This document shows, piece by piece, positions 1-12,300 of a stretch of DNA of 64,000 nt; the stretch's first letter is position 1; each line of letters opens with the position of its first letter. The position numbers were made by a program, and so were the translations under genes. Where the stretch lies: assembly GCA_026874595.1 (NCBI GenBank), contig CM049318.1:22853456-22917455 (forward strand), written 5' to 3'. A model generated the notes under the pieces. The model saw only the letters and a program-made list of their open reading frames with translations. It searched no databases and was not told where the DNA came from. The stretch comes from Sipunculus nudus. Lineage: Eukaryota > Annelida > Sipuncula > Golfingiida > Sipunculidae.

Positions 1-1376
1 ATTTCTACTGCTGGGTGGACCTTGTCCAAAGGTCTTGGCACAGTCGGAGTTAAGCCGGAATATAAACTCACGACCACTAAATCATAAGCCCGGCACCTTA
101 ACCATTACTCCATCGCCCCCGCTTAAACCAACGCCACCGTATAACCGGCTCATGGGTCATCTTAATGTTATAGCCATCAGGAAACAGAATGGGTCCCTTT
201 CAACAGGAGCTTAATAATCGTCGTCCATAAAACTAATGCAAACTAATAGTAATTTACACAGGAATGAGCGATCTACGTGCATGTGTCATCTGTAAGATGT
301 ACGATACAAGATACCTGAACTTCATGTATGCGATGGTAGAACGATCACTGAATCATTAAATTAATGAAGTTATTTGACTTAAGGTAGTTAGACGACAAGA
401 GATGGTGTTAGTAAAATAGGGTATGGTGCTTTGTCAGGCAGAGCTGGCTGGCCTGTTTTATCAATGACAGTTGAACTCAGTGTTTGGTGACTATGGAACG
501 GAACACGTGTCTCATGACAGAGGAGAAAAGGTTTAATCATTACAGCACCAATTGACCTAAAGCATAAAGAGCTTATCAGTGGTTTTTCCGTGCAGCATTT
601 TGGGTGATACGAAAAGCGTGAAACCTGCAAATCCCATCCCCCCTCCCCCCCCCCACACACACACGCAAACACACAACTCCGATTACGAAACTGATGGGGT
701 CAAACTCAGTGTGCGAAAGTGTGCATAAAATGGAAATTTTAAAGGCGGCAACAAATTGCAGATCACTGACTATGTTAGAAAATATCTCCCATGTATAATA
801 AATTCTCTTCAGTTTCTCAATTAAATATACTAATGGTATATCCTTAATTCCTACATGCGACATCTGTGGTTTAGCCTCACGCAAAAGACAGTCCGCATGA
901 ATGACTTCCAGAATTTTGCCCAGTCAGGGTATGACAAGAGAAAGTAAATACGACTGTAAAGTACTCAAAAGGACAGTTTCACAGTGGGAACTTATCTGCA
1001 GAAAGAGGTAGAAATGGATGGGACGCTCTGAGGATGACAACGCCCTCATCCGCAAATTACAGTAGGATTATTGACTGATAGCAGAAACAGTGCCTTAACT
1101 ATTTTCTAACACATGAACTTAGCACTTTATTACCCGTGTAAATAAAATATGTATACAGCAGTTACCAGGACATGAGATACACATGGAAACCGAGATACGT
1201 ATGCAAGTAAACAGGAAAACAGTCTTCATAATACTGCTTTAACGAAAATGTTCGTCGTAGGTTTGCAAACGTTAATTCATATTATTTTATGTATGCAGAA
1301 GCTACAGGAAAAGTAAAAAATCAACACAGTAACGCCATTTGGGTTATTGCAATGAAATTATCACAATGGCACGTGA
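1..1376. other. 3' flank of GULO, no gene seen
   Basis: AT-rich sequence downstream of the GULO stop codon. I see no conserved coding frame on either strand. The only short structured stretch is a C-rich and CA-rich run near 640-670. The GULO 3' UTR probably occupies roughly 1100-1376. Confidence 0.6.
1126..1131 (-). promoter_or_regulatory. Candidate GULO poly(A) signal (AATAAA on minus strand)
   Basis: The plus strand reads TTTATT here, which is AATAAA on the minus strand. It lies about 245 nt past the GULO stop, a normal distance for a 3' UTR. It is the nearest canonical hexamer I found. Inference only; no transcript data. Confidence 0.4.
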
Positions 1377-1517
1377 TTAGCCAGTAGTCTCCCCGAAGAA
1401 ACGTTGAAGGTTGTTGTTAAGGAAACGACCTTGAGGGTCCATTCTCTGCCTTATTTTACAGAACTCTCCCCATTTCGGATACATCTGAGCGAACTGTTTA
1501 GCCGTCACGCTGTGAGC
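1377..1517 (-). CDS. GULO: GULO exon 12 (C-terminus and stop)
   Basis: 46 codons plus [23 protein letters not shown], then [18 protein letters not shown]. Matches the rat C-terminus (FEKMYPAFQKFC, LDPTGMFLNAYLEKVF). Acceptor at 1518-1519. Confidence 0.95.
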   Translation of the reverse strand, partial: AHSVTAKQFAQMYPKWGEFCKIRQRMDPQGRFLNNNLQRFFGETTG

Positions 1518-3263
1518 CTGTAATTAATTACATAACAACATAACATGTCATTGTTTCACGATATAACCGAATTTTCACATGATATAGCACATTCGGCAGT
1601 CATCCGTTCCTAAAATACTACTCAAAACCATTCAATTTTCTTCGAATTTATTCTTGCTAAGCTATATGAATTTATTAGATTTGCAAATTTGAATAGATAA
1701 TATTCCTTCCATAAACTAACGGTACCAGTATGTTATATTCTATATTTAACTAGATGTCGTTAAACAATGGTCCTCAGAGGGCCCCGCATTTCTGGTAGTG
1801 CTGGACTAGTTTACATATTGGAAAAAAGTTTAATTTATAGTTAAAAATTATGACAAACAGATACAGGCTTTCATTAATATGCATGAAGGAAAAAAAATCC
1901 TACTAGTTCATATCATATTAAAGAAGATATGTCTGAAATAATGTGTGCAATACAAAATTATCCATTTTACTCTGAAGGCCTTATTTGAGCAAGTCTGTAA
2001 TTCAAGCACTCATGGGCACCAATCATCCCTGTGAATTTGTTAAAAAAAGATCACGGGTATTCTGTTTGTGGAATTGTTTGCAACACAAAATCATCGATTG
2101 TGCACTGGCGGCCATATTGTCATTCCGACAGGTCTATAATTCCAGAGTTCTCATGAGTACCATTCATCCCTGTGAACATGAGAAAGATCAAGCATGTTCT
2201 TGTTGAGATATCATGTGCGAAAGAAAAATCACCGATTTTGCTCTGGCGGCAAAATTGGAATCCGACAGGTCTGTAATTAAATAGGCCGGAGCCATTACAG
2301 GTATCAATCATCTCTGAGAATATGAGACAGACCAAGCATGTTCTTGTTGAGTTATCGCGCCAGAGAAAATCACCGACATGCGCTGGCGGCCATATTTGAA
2401 TTTTGACGGGGCCCTAATAAAGTTTTCTGGCTACATGAAAATAAATAACGTTAGACGAATAAAACTTATGACACTCCATTGATCATAGATCATAGAGGAA
2501 TTTCATTTCAATTAGGAAAGAGAAGAAGTTGGTCATATATTTTTCAGCATATATTTTGAATCTTTAAAGTTTCAGTTCACTGACTCGACATGAGACTGGC
2601 CCAGTCGCTGAAACATATAAAACTTGCTTTCCACTGGGAATCTAGTAAGACTTACTCCCGCTAAAATAACACCACCTATTCCAGACGGCAAATAATACAA
2701 CCAGCCTGTTAATACTGCAAGCCAAAACAAAAGGCCATATCTATCGAGGCATGGTATTACGTTTTATTTTGCATAATTTAATTTAATAGCAATTATTATT
2801 ACTGACGGACTGCCAGGTCTATAACACTACAGCTGGCTGCTTGAGAGTGCACAGGGTCTACATCAGACAGTTCCTTACTCTTGTTAGTTATGTGTAACGA
2901 GTCCTACCTTTGCCCAGTGAGGTCGTCCGCCCGCCTCTGCCATGATGCGTTCAAATGCTCTCCAATACTCCTCATGTGGTACAAACTTGTTGTAAGGTCT
3001 GCCCAGAATACAATTTTAATTAAAATTATTAGTCTCAGCTCTTAAAAAAGTTCCAATTAACAATCAGACCTAAATATTAAATTATGCTTAATTTATGATT
3101 AAATCCAATAAACTAAAAAAACCCAGTTATTATTGTTAATAAATTATTATATAACAATATGTATTATATAGCGTTGTGGTTGGAATCGTTGGTAATTAAC
3201 TGATTTCGGTTGTTTAGGAGTATGAAATTTCGAAACGTATAAATACATGTACATCATCTCAAG

Positions 3264-3313
<50 letters not shown>

Positions 3314-6300
3314 TTGCTAATACATGTACACTGTATTTGTAATGATCCTGTAGCTTTTATATATATATGTGTGTGTATGCGCAGTAATTTTAGATATGAA
3401 ATAACTAGTAAACACAGTCTTTTCTAGAATTTGCTCGAACGAATTAAATGGAAGCATACATGTGCAAAACATTGTAATCGATTATGCTCTTGCAAGATAG
3501 ATCATCAAATCGTTTTGCAGCAACCGATCCTTCATATATTAAAATTGATCTTCCCCCATTACTTAATAATAACGTGATTAGGTTTGATAAATTCCTGATA
3601 CGTTTTACTTGTTTGAGATTATGTTGATGTAGCAGGTGTTTTACCTGTATGCGATTACGTTGATTAATCAGATGTTTTACCTGTATGCGATTACGTCGAT
3701 TTAGCAGATGTTTTACCTGTATGCGATTACGCTGATGTAGCAGGTGTTTTACCTGTATGCGAATACGTTGATTAATCAGATGTTTTACCTGTATGAAATT
3801 AAATTGAATCAGCAGATGTTTTGCCGGTATGCGATTACGCTGATGTCGGAGGTGTTTTACCGGTATGAGATTATGTTGATGTAACAGGTGTTTTACCTGT
3901 ATGTGAATACTTTGATTAATCAAGATGTTTTACCTGTATGAGATAAAGTTGAATTAGCAGATGTTTCGCCAATATGCGATTACGCTGATGTCGGAGGTGT
4001 TTTACCTGTATGAGATTATGTTGATGTAGCAGGTGTTTTACCTGTATGAGATTATGTTGATGTCGCAGGTGTTTTACCTGTATGAGATTATGTTGATGTC
4101 GCAGGTGTTTTACCTGTATGAGATTATGTTGATGTAGCAGGTGTTTTACCTGTATGAGATTAAGTTGATGTAGCAGGTGATTTACCTGTATGAGATTAAG
4201 TTATGAGATTAAGTTGATGTCGCAGGTGTTTTACCTGTATGAGATTATGTTGATGTAGCAGGTGTTTTACCTTTATGAGATTAAGTTGATGTAGCAGGTG
4301 TTTTACCTGTATGAGATTACGTTGATGTAGCAGGTGTTGTCCCTGTATGAGATTATGTTGATGTAGCAGGTGTTTTGCCGGTATGAGATTAAGTTGATGT
4401 AGCAGGTGTTTTGCCGGTATGCGATTACGCTGATGTCGGAGATGTTTTACCGGTATGCGATTACGCTGATGTCGGAGGTGTTTTACCGGTATGAGATTAC
4501 GTTGATATAGCGGGTCTTTTACCGGTATGAGATTACGTTGATGTAGCGGGTGTTTTACCTGTATGAGATTACGTTGATGTAGCAGGTGTTTTACCGGTAT
4601 GAGATTACGTTGATTGAGCAGGTGTTTTACCTGTATGAGATTACGTTGATGGGGCAGGTGTTTTACCTTCATGAGATTACGTTGATGGAGCAGGTGTTTT
4701 ACCTGTATGAGATTACGTTGATGTAGCAGGTGTTTTACCTGTATGAGATTACGTCGATGTAGCAGGTGTTTTACCTGTATGAGATTACGTTGATGTAGCA
4801 GATGTTTTACCTGTATGAGATTAGGTTGATGTAACAGGTGTTTTACCTGTATGAGATTATGTTGATGAAGCAGGTGTTTTACCTGTATGAGATTATGTTG
4901 ATGTAGCAGGTGTTTTACCTGTATGAGATTATGTTGATGAAGCAGGTGTTTTACGTGTATGACATTACGTTGATGTAGCAGGTGTTTTACCTGTGTGAGA
5001 TTACGTTGATGTAGCAGGTGTTTTACCTGTATGAGATTACGTTGATGTAGCAGGTGTTTTACATGTATGAGATTACGTTGATGTAACAGGTGTTTTACCT
5101 GTATGAGATTATGTTGATGTAGCAGGTGTTTTACCTGTATGAGATTATGTTGATGAAGCAGGTGTCTCGCCCATGTGATGGACTAAGGTAAAGGTCATCA
5201 CCTTTTACGAAGCGGACCTCGGCTGGAAAATGAGCCTTAAATCCAGAGTTCTCTATCCATGCTTTCAGCTCAAACAGAACACAGGCGGTTTGACTCCTAT
5301 TATAATAATACACAGATCCATAAAAGTATCATGAATTCACTGATTTGATGTCACACGACAGTAATAACGCTGAATATACTTCAAAATGAACTGATTTAAT
5401 TTGTAATAATGTCTGAGCGCATATTATATACAGGAAGCTGTTCACTGTATAGAAATAATATTATTTAGTTAAATGTGCCACCAACACGTCGATTTTTAAT
5501 TAACTGAAGATGTTGTAACTATCAGTTTTTATCAAAAGGCCTGAGTGTCATGCTGCCAAGGCTAAATGTACGACAGATTAGCGCTCACATACATATATGA
5601 GCAGCGGCAAGGTAATTCATGTAAGTTGTTTAATACTGCGCTTAAGAATATATCGCAAAAATCATTATAAATTATCACAATTTTCTCGTCCGTAATCCCA
5701 GACCTAAAACTACATTTTAAGTTAAACATAACGGGACTTCACCTGGGTATTGCCCACTCCGTGACGTACTGCCTGAATAAACAATCAAAGTTGAAGATCT
5801 TATCACTCCTGTTGACCGTCACGGCCCGGTATGAGTAGAAGTACTTGTAGTACAGTTTGTTAATGTACGGCACCAAGCACGACAACATCGAACTGGAAAT
5901 ATTCCCAATATTTGCAAAAATAAATTTGTAAGAATAAGGATAAGATAAATTAAAAATTAAATGAAATATCAAAATTAAATTAGATGTGCTTAGATAACTA
6001 TAGATTTTATAATAAAATAAACAAAAATTACACATTCGAAGAACTACTCGTTAAACATCAATGATATCTAAAATACACTAGTAGAATTGTGAAATGAAAG
6101 TTATTTGAAAATATGGCATTGCCATAAATCACAATCATTGAATACTTTCTCCAGGTGACAACAAAGTGAAAAAAAATACAAGACGTTATTTTTAAATATG
6201 GATCAGACGCAAGACCCCTTTGTTTACCCGTATTTAAAAGGATTGATAGTTTGGAGGGATACCCGCCAAAACAACAAAAACTGTAGCAAACAAATTACAT

Positions 6301-9300
6301 ATCAATCTGGTACTGTCACAAGGCGTTGTTCTTAATGGGACCACCAGACCGCGCTGTCAAGGAAATATGATATAGTGGAATTTTAACGACAAAAATCAAA
6401 CTAAGAATCCTGTTTTAAATCGTTTTGCTGAAATGTAAAGCTCTTACTACTTACCTTATCCATAGGAGGAATTCAAATAACCAATAGCCAATCAAGTGAT
6501 CCCAGACCCAACTGTTCCCTGGGGTTGGCTTTGTCTAGAATAAAATACGTTTTATAATTTAAAAAAATCCCTAAATATTGCTACATGAGTTTTGATCTGA
6601 ATATCATGAGGTCTTTTAAGTAAAATTCAAGGCAGGTTTTGTCTTTGACAAAAACAGTTAATATTTTTGGTTCCTGATTGATGGTAACACCTACCTCCTT
6701 TGTCCGTTTGCTATGAAACACAAGAACGCCATCTGTATGTGGAAACCACATGAAACGGAAGTGGTCGGAGCTTCTGATGTGTGTGTCTAAAGTCTCCAGC
6801 ACCTGCCAATCATAGGACATAAATCATAGTAGACGTTATGAAAAATTAATTTATCCATTATATAATTTATCAGTAATACTACTGGTATATTTTGACATTA
6901 AATATCCAGTCATGCAAACAGCAAGATACAAACTGGCCTGGTATTTGTGTAAGTACGAGTACATATGGACAGTGTAGTTCATACCTAAGAGCACAAAGCA
7001 CCATTAACGATTTATCACTGGAGATAGAAGGGTTCATAATCTGCTGCAGGTATTCACTTTGCACCACAGGTATTATATTAAACCATGACACTCAATTTAA
7101 TTCGGGATTAAGTAGGCAAAGATGCCATAAACTCAATTTTGGGATTTAATCCGCAGGCGTACATTCTTTGATTGTTTAAACTTGTAACATGGTCAATGTT
7201 TCAATTTTCCATTGCTGTTTAACCTGCTGTTTTGCTGTGGGATGACAACTGGTATCGAAAGCAGCATTACTTGACACAATAAATACCGCTGATGTGTTCG
7301 TACCTCGTTAAGTTTTGCAGGGTACTGCGTCTGTTGGAGCATGAACGCTGGTTCACACTGTAGGGTGATTGTCAGGATCACACCTAGCGCTCCGAGACTG
7401 ACAGCCGCCGCAAGAAACGTCTCCTCGTCCCGGTCACGTGACACCGTGATGACATCACCCGAGGCACACATCAGCTCCATCTCAAGCACCTGGAAGCAAG
7501 CAGGATAATGTTAGTCAGCTGATTCTGAATTAATTTCGATGAATTTAGTCTATTCTTCAGTTTATTCTGACACCATTATCCTCCTAATTAAAAATTTGAT
7601 TTGCGCTCTAGACAGACCATTTACGAAAAGAAATCATTCGGTCAGATTCTTTTGTTGTAAACACAAATCACTCGGAATTATAGCAAACATCCCACACCAA
7701 ACATTGTATTTGATCACAACACAACTTTTATGACAAGGTTATCCTCGGCAACGTTCACGCCACCTTGAGACAGAAGGCTATATTGAGACTGGCAGGAGAT
7801 CTGCAGTTAGTGTCGGTGCCCTTCTTATAAAGTGATCATACGTACGTGTTCGTTGGCAGTCACTTTACTTACGTATGACGCAATGCACTTGAACTCCCCT
7901 CCAGTCCCATGAGTACCAGTTGACATTACCCCAGCAAGACTGAGGTCTGATACAGAACCCAGTCTACAATGAAATGCACAGTTATTAAAATGTGGTTAAA
8001 TAAATGGTACTTCAGCTGTTCTCAGTATAAAATATAACATAGAAGGATGACTTTACTGGAAACATTTCGCCGCTTGCTCAAATGAAAAGAATAATTGACG
8101 AAATTTCAACCTTTCAAACCAGTGTTTATGCATAATGAAAAGCATAAAGAAAAACGTTTCTACTTTCTACCATTATCTTTTGAAATCTTTAAGTGGGTAT
8201 AACTGTACGTCCTTTCGTGGTGTTTTATGCTATAATTATCGTCTAAAATCCCTATAAATAAATCAGCCCAAAGGTTTTTTATTTTAATTCATATAAGACC
8301 CCATAAAGTTTAATTTTTTTAAAACCTGGTACTGTAACCTTTCTGGTAGGAAACACGTTTGCACATGTTATAAGATTTTCATGATTTTGTAACATTTTAC
8401 AACAAAATTTAAATTTATAAAAAAGTACACTGTTTTAAGCACCCAGTAACATGTTCGTAAACCACATTTTAGTGGACTAATATTAAACTACATGAAAATA
8501 TATGAAAAACATTTTTTTTGTTTCCGTTCCACTGTGTGTCTTTCTTGTTGAAAAATAATTTTTTTATGGAATCCAAATTTTAAATTTCAGCTTTAGGCTA
8601 AATAGAAACATGATAGAGGAAAACAAAAGTTTTTCCTATATCGTACACTAACCAGTGACTAACTTCAAAAAGTGCTTAACATTGCGTGGGTTTAAAATAA
8701 TAAAAAAACAAAATAAATAACGTGAAAATAAGATAAAAAGTTCAAAAATATGTATATATTCAGAAAGATCGCAGTATCTGGTTTAAAAATAATGTATACT
8801 TTGTTGGGTATAATATGAATATAAACCACCTTTTACAGTGATTTTAAGTATAGGTTTTTTTGGACGATAATGAAGCTTTAAAACCCCTCTGACGGAACGC
8901 CTCATCAAGGACTAGAGTGTTCTGGAGACGGACATGCACTCTGACTCGGAGGTAAGGACTCAAGAAATCAGGCCAAGCTACCTTGAGTCCAACAGACAAC
9001 TCCATGGTAAGGTCTCGAGAAATCAGGCCGATCCACCTCGAGGTTAACAGACAACTCAGAGGTAAGGTCTCGAGAAATCAGGCCGAGCTACCTCCAGTCC
9101 AACAGACAACTCGGAGGTAAGGACTCGAGAAATCAGGCCGGACCATCTCGAGTCCAACAGACAGCTTGGAGGTGAGGACTCAAGAATTCAGGCAGAGCTA
9201 ACTCGAGTCCAACAGACAACTCGGAGGTAAGGTCTCGAGAAATCAGGCCGAGCCACCTTGAGTCCAACAGACAACTCGGAGGTAAGGTCTTGAGAAATCA

Positions 9301-12300
9301 GGCCGAGCCACTTCAAGTCCAACAGACAACTTGGAGGTAATGACTCGAGAAATCAGGCCGAGCTACCTCGAGTCCAACAGACAACTCGGAGATGAGGTCT
9401 CGAGAAATCAGGCCAAGCCACCTCGAGTCAAACAGACAACTTGGAGATAAGGTCTCGAGAATTCAGACCGGGCCATCTCGAGTCCAACAGACAACTCGAT
9501 GGTAAGGTCTCGAGAAATCAGGCCGGACCATCTCGAGTCCAACAGACAGCTTGGAGGTGAGGACTCAAGAAATCAGGCAGAGCTAACTCGAGTCCAACAG
9601 ACAACTCGGAGGTAAGGTCTCGAGAAATCTGGCCGAGCCACCTTGAGTCCAACAGACAACTCGGAGGTAAGGTCTTGAGAAATCAGGCCGAGCCACCTCG
9701 AGTCCAACAGACAACTTGGAGGTAATGACTCGAGAAATCAGGCCGAGCTACCTCGAGTCCAACAGACAACTCGGAGATAAGGTCTCGAGAAATCAGGCCA
9801 AGCCACCTCGAGTCCAACAGACACCTTGGAGATAAGGTCTCGAGAAATCAGACCGGGCCATCTCGAGTCCAACAGACAACTCGATGTGGGGGCTCGAGAA
9901 ATCAGGAGTGCCACCTCGAGTGCAACTGCCAACTCGAGGGTAAGGACTCGAGAATTCAGGCCGAGCCACCTCGAGTCCAACAGACAACTCGGAGAGAAGG
10001 TCTCGAGAAAAAAGGCCGAGCCACCTCGTGGTTAACAGACAACTCAGAGGTAAGGTCTCGAGAAATCAGGCCGAGCTACCTCGAGTCCAACAAACAACTC
10101 GGAGGTTAAGTCTCGAGAAATCAGGCCGATCCACCTCGAGTCCAAGAGACAACTCCGAGGTACGGACTCGAGAAATCAGGCCGAGCTACATCGAGTCCAA
10201 CAGACAACTCGGAGGTAAGGACTCGAGAAATCAGGCTGAGCCACCTCGAGTCCAACAGACAACTCGGAGGTAAGGACTCGAGAAATCAGGCCGAGCTTCC
10301 TCGACTCCAACAGACAACTCGGAGGCAAGGTCTCGAGAAATCAGGTCGAGCAACCTCAAGTCCAACAGACAACTCGGAATAAAAGTCTCGAGAAATCAGG
10401 CCGAGCTACTTTGAGTCCTACAGACAACTCGATGGTTAGGTCTCAAGAAATAAGGACGAGCCACCTCGAGTCCAACAGACCAATCGAAGGTAAGGACTCG
10501 AGAAATCAGGCCGAGCCACCTCCAGTCAAAAGACAACTCGGAGGCAAGGTCTCGAGAAATCCGGCCGAGCTACCTCGAGGTTAACAGACAACTCGGAATT
10601 AAGGTCTCGAGAAATCAGGCCGAGCCACCTCGAGTCCAAAAGACAACTCGATGGTAAGGTCTCGAGAAATCAGGACGAGCCGCCTCGAGTCCAACAGACA
10701 ACTCAGAGGTTAGGTCTCGAGTCCAACAGACATAATACTGCAGCTGTTATAAATCATAACGACTTATGTACCTGTTCTAACTACTCACTGAATATTACAA
10801 AATAATAACACTACATAAATGTTGTGGTTAACAGACAACTCAGAGGTAAGGTCTCGAGAAATCAGGCCGAGCTACCTCGAGTCCAACAAACAACTCGGAG
10901 GCAAGGTCTCGAGAAATCCGGCCGAGCTACCTCGAGGTTAACAGACAACTCGGAATTAAGGTCTCGAGAAATCAGGCCGGGCCACCTCGAGTCCAACAGA
11001 CAACCTGGAGGAGAGGACTCGAGAAATCAGGCAGAGCTAACTCGAGTCCAACAGACAACTCGGAATTAAGGTCTCGAGAAATCAGGCCGAGCCACCTCGA
11101 GTCCAACAGACAACTCGATGGTAAGGTCTCGAGAAATCAGGACGAGCCGCCTCGAGTCCAACAGACAACTCAGAGGTTAGGTCTCGAGTCCAACAGACAT
11201 AATACTGCAGCTGTTATAAATCATAACGACTTATGTACCTGTTCTAACTACTCACTGAATATTACAAAATAATAACACTACATAAATCAAGATTAGCTCA
11301 GCATCGTTAGCTACAAAGCCTGTGTGAAATAATTTTAAACTGTTTATGATAATCGGAATCATGCATGCAATTATCAATATTCATCAGATTAAATACAAAT
11401 AGCCAGGACCCAAAACAAGGATCAACATTGAACGTATGCTCACACGCTTATCCCCAGACCATTTTCAGCGAGAATTTCGTTCAGATGACTGATGAGGATT
11501 CCGCCCTCTGCTTTTACAATGTGTTTGTCTTTATCAATCTGTAACAGGAAACATCCTTAGAAATCACATAAAGCACGGAGTAAATGAGACACTACTGACT
11601 GGACGGAAATTTTATTGCATGGAATTTAATAATGCAAGTGATTAAATGGGTGATGTTAGATACGGGTTAAAAATGATACCAGTTAAATATTCTTAAAGGG
11701 GTCTATTCCAATATCTTACGTCTTTTAACTGAAGAGGATACCTCGAATCTTTGACTAAAAAAATATGCCAGAAAACGCTAGCCCCACCGCACAGAGGCCC
11801 TTCTTTTTACTTAGATCTACCTGCTAATAGCATGTTGGGGCCCGTCAAAATAATTCAAACACATTCAAAAGCTGACATCTGACGTAACACTGACATCTGA
11901 CGTCATGTAAGACAAACTAGAGTTTGAAAATGACGTTTTTTGCAACTAGTCACCTTTTATTCCGCATATCTATACATGACCACCTTAGGGTACATGTTTT
12001 TCCCCCCATTTGTCAACATTCTAGACCATACATCCGTTCCAGAAGCATTTCCAAGCAGGCATTACCTTAGGTTTATTAATATGTACAGAATGTATGCCAT
12101 AAATCACATAAATTCTTCAGGAAAGGTAGGTGAAAATACTAAACACGGGATGCGCTTGTACATTTTACATTGGATCTTGTGGGAGAGAAAATATTTGCAT
12201 ATGTATAAATGCGTCGTAATCAGCTTTCCTTATCGTTTGCTCGAATGTGTGGCTGTGTTCAAGTTATTTATGAGGGCAACTAAAACTCCCTTGTGGGGCT

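Noticed and set aside
3444-4672. Two long open frames (159 and 158 codons) with repeated HLLHQRN-type peptide on the minus strand
   Set aside because: They fall inside the 36-bp minisatellite. The period is a multiple of three, so a frame without stops persists by chance. It is not the GULO frame, and unit divergence does not preserve a protein.
3590-5165. Array of about 36-bp repeats looking like a CRISPR array
   Set aside because: Head-to-tail repeats without unique spacers, in a eukaryotic intron, with units derived from the adjacent exon end.
8935-11198. Open frames on both strands in the 55-bp array
   Set aside because: Created by repetition; they overlap on opposite strands and change frame with each indel.
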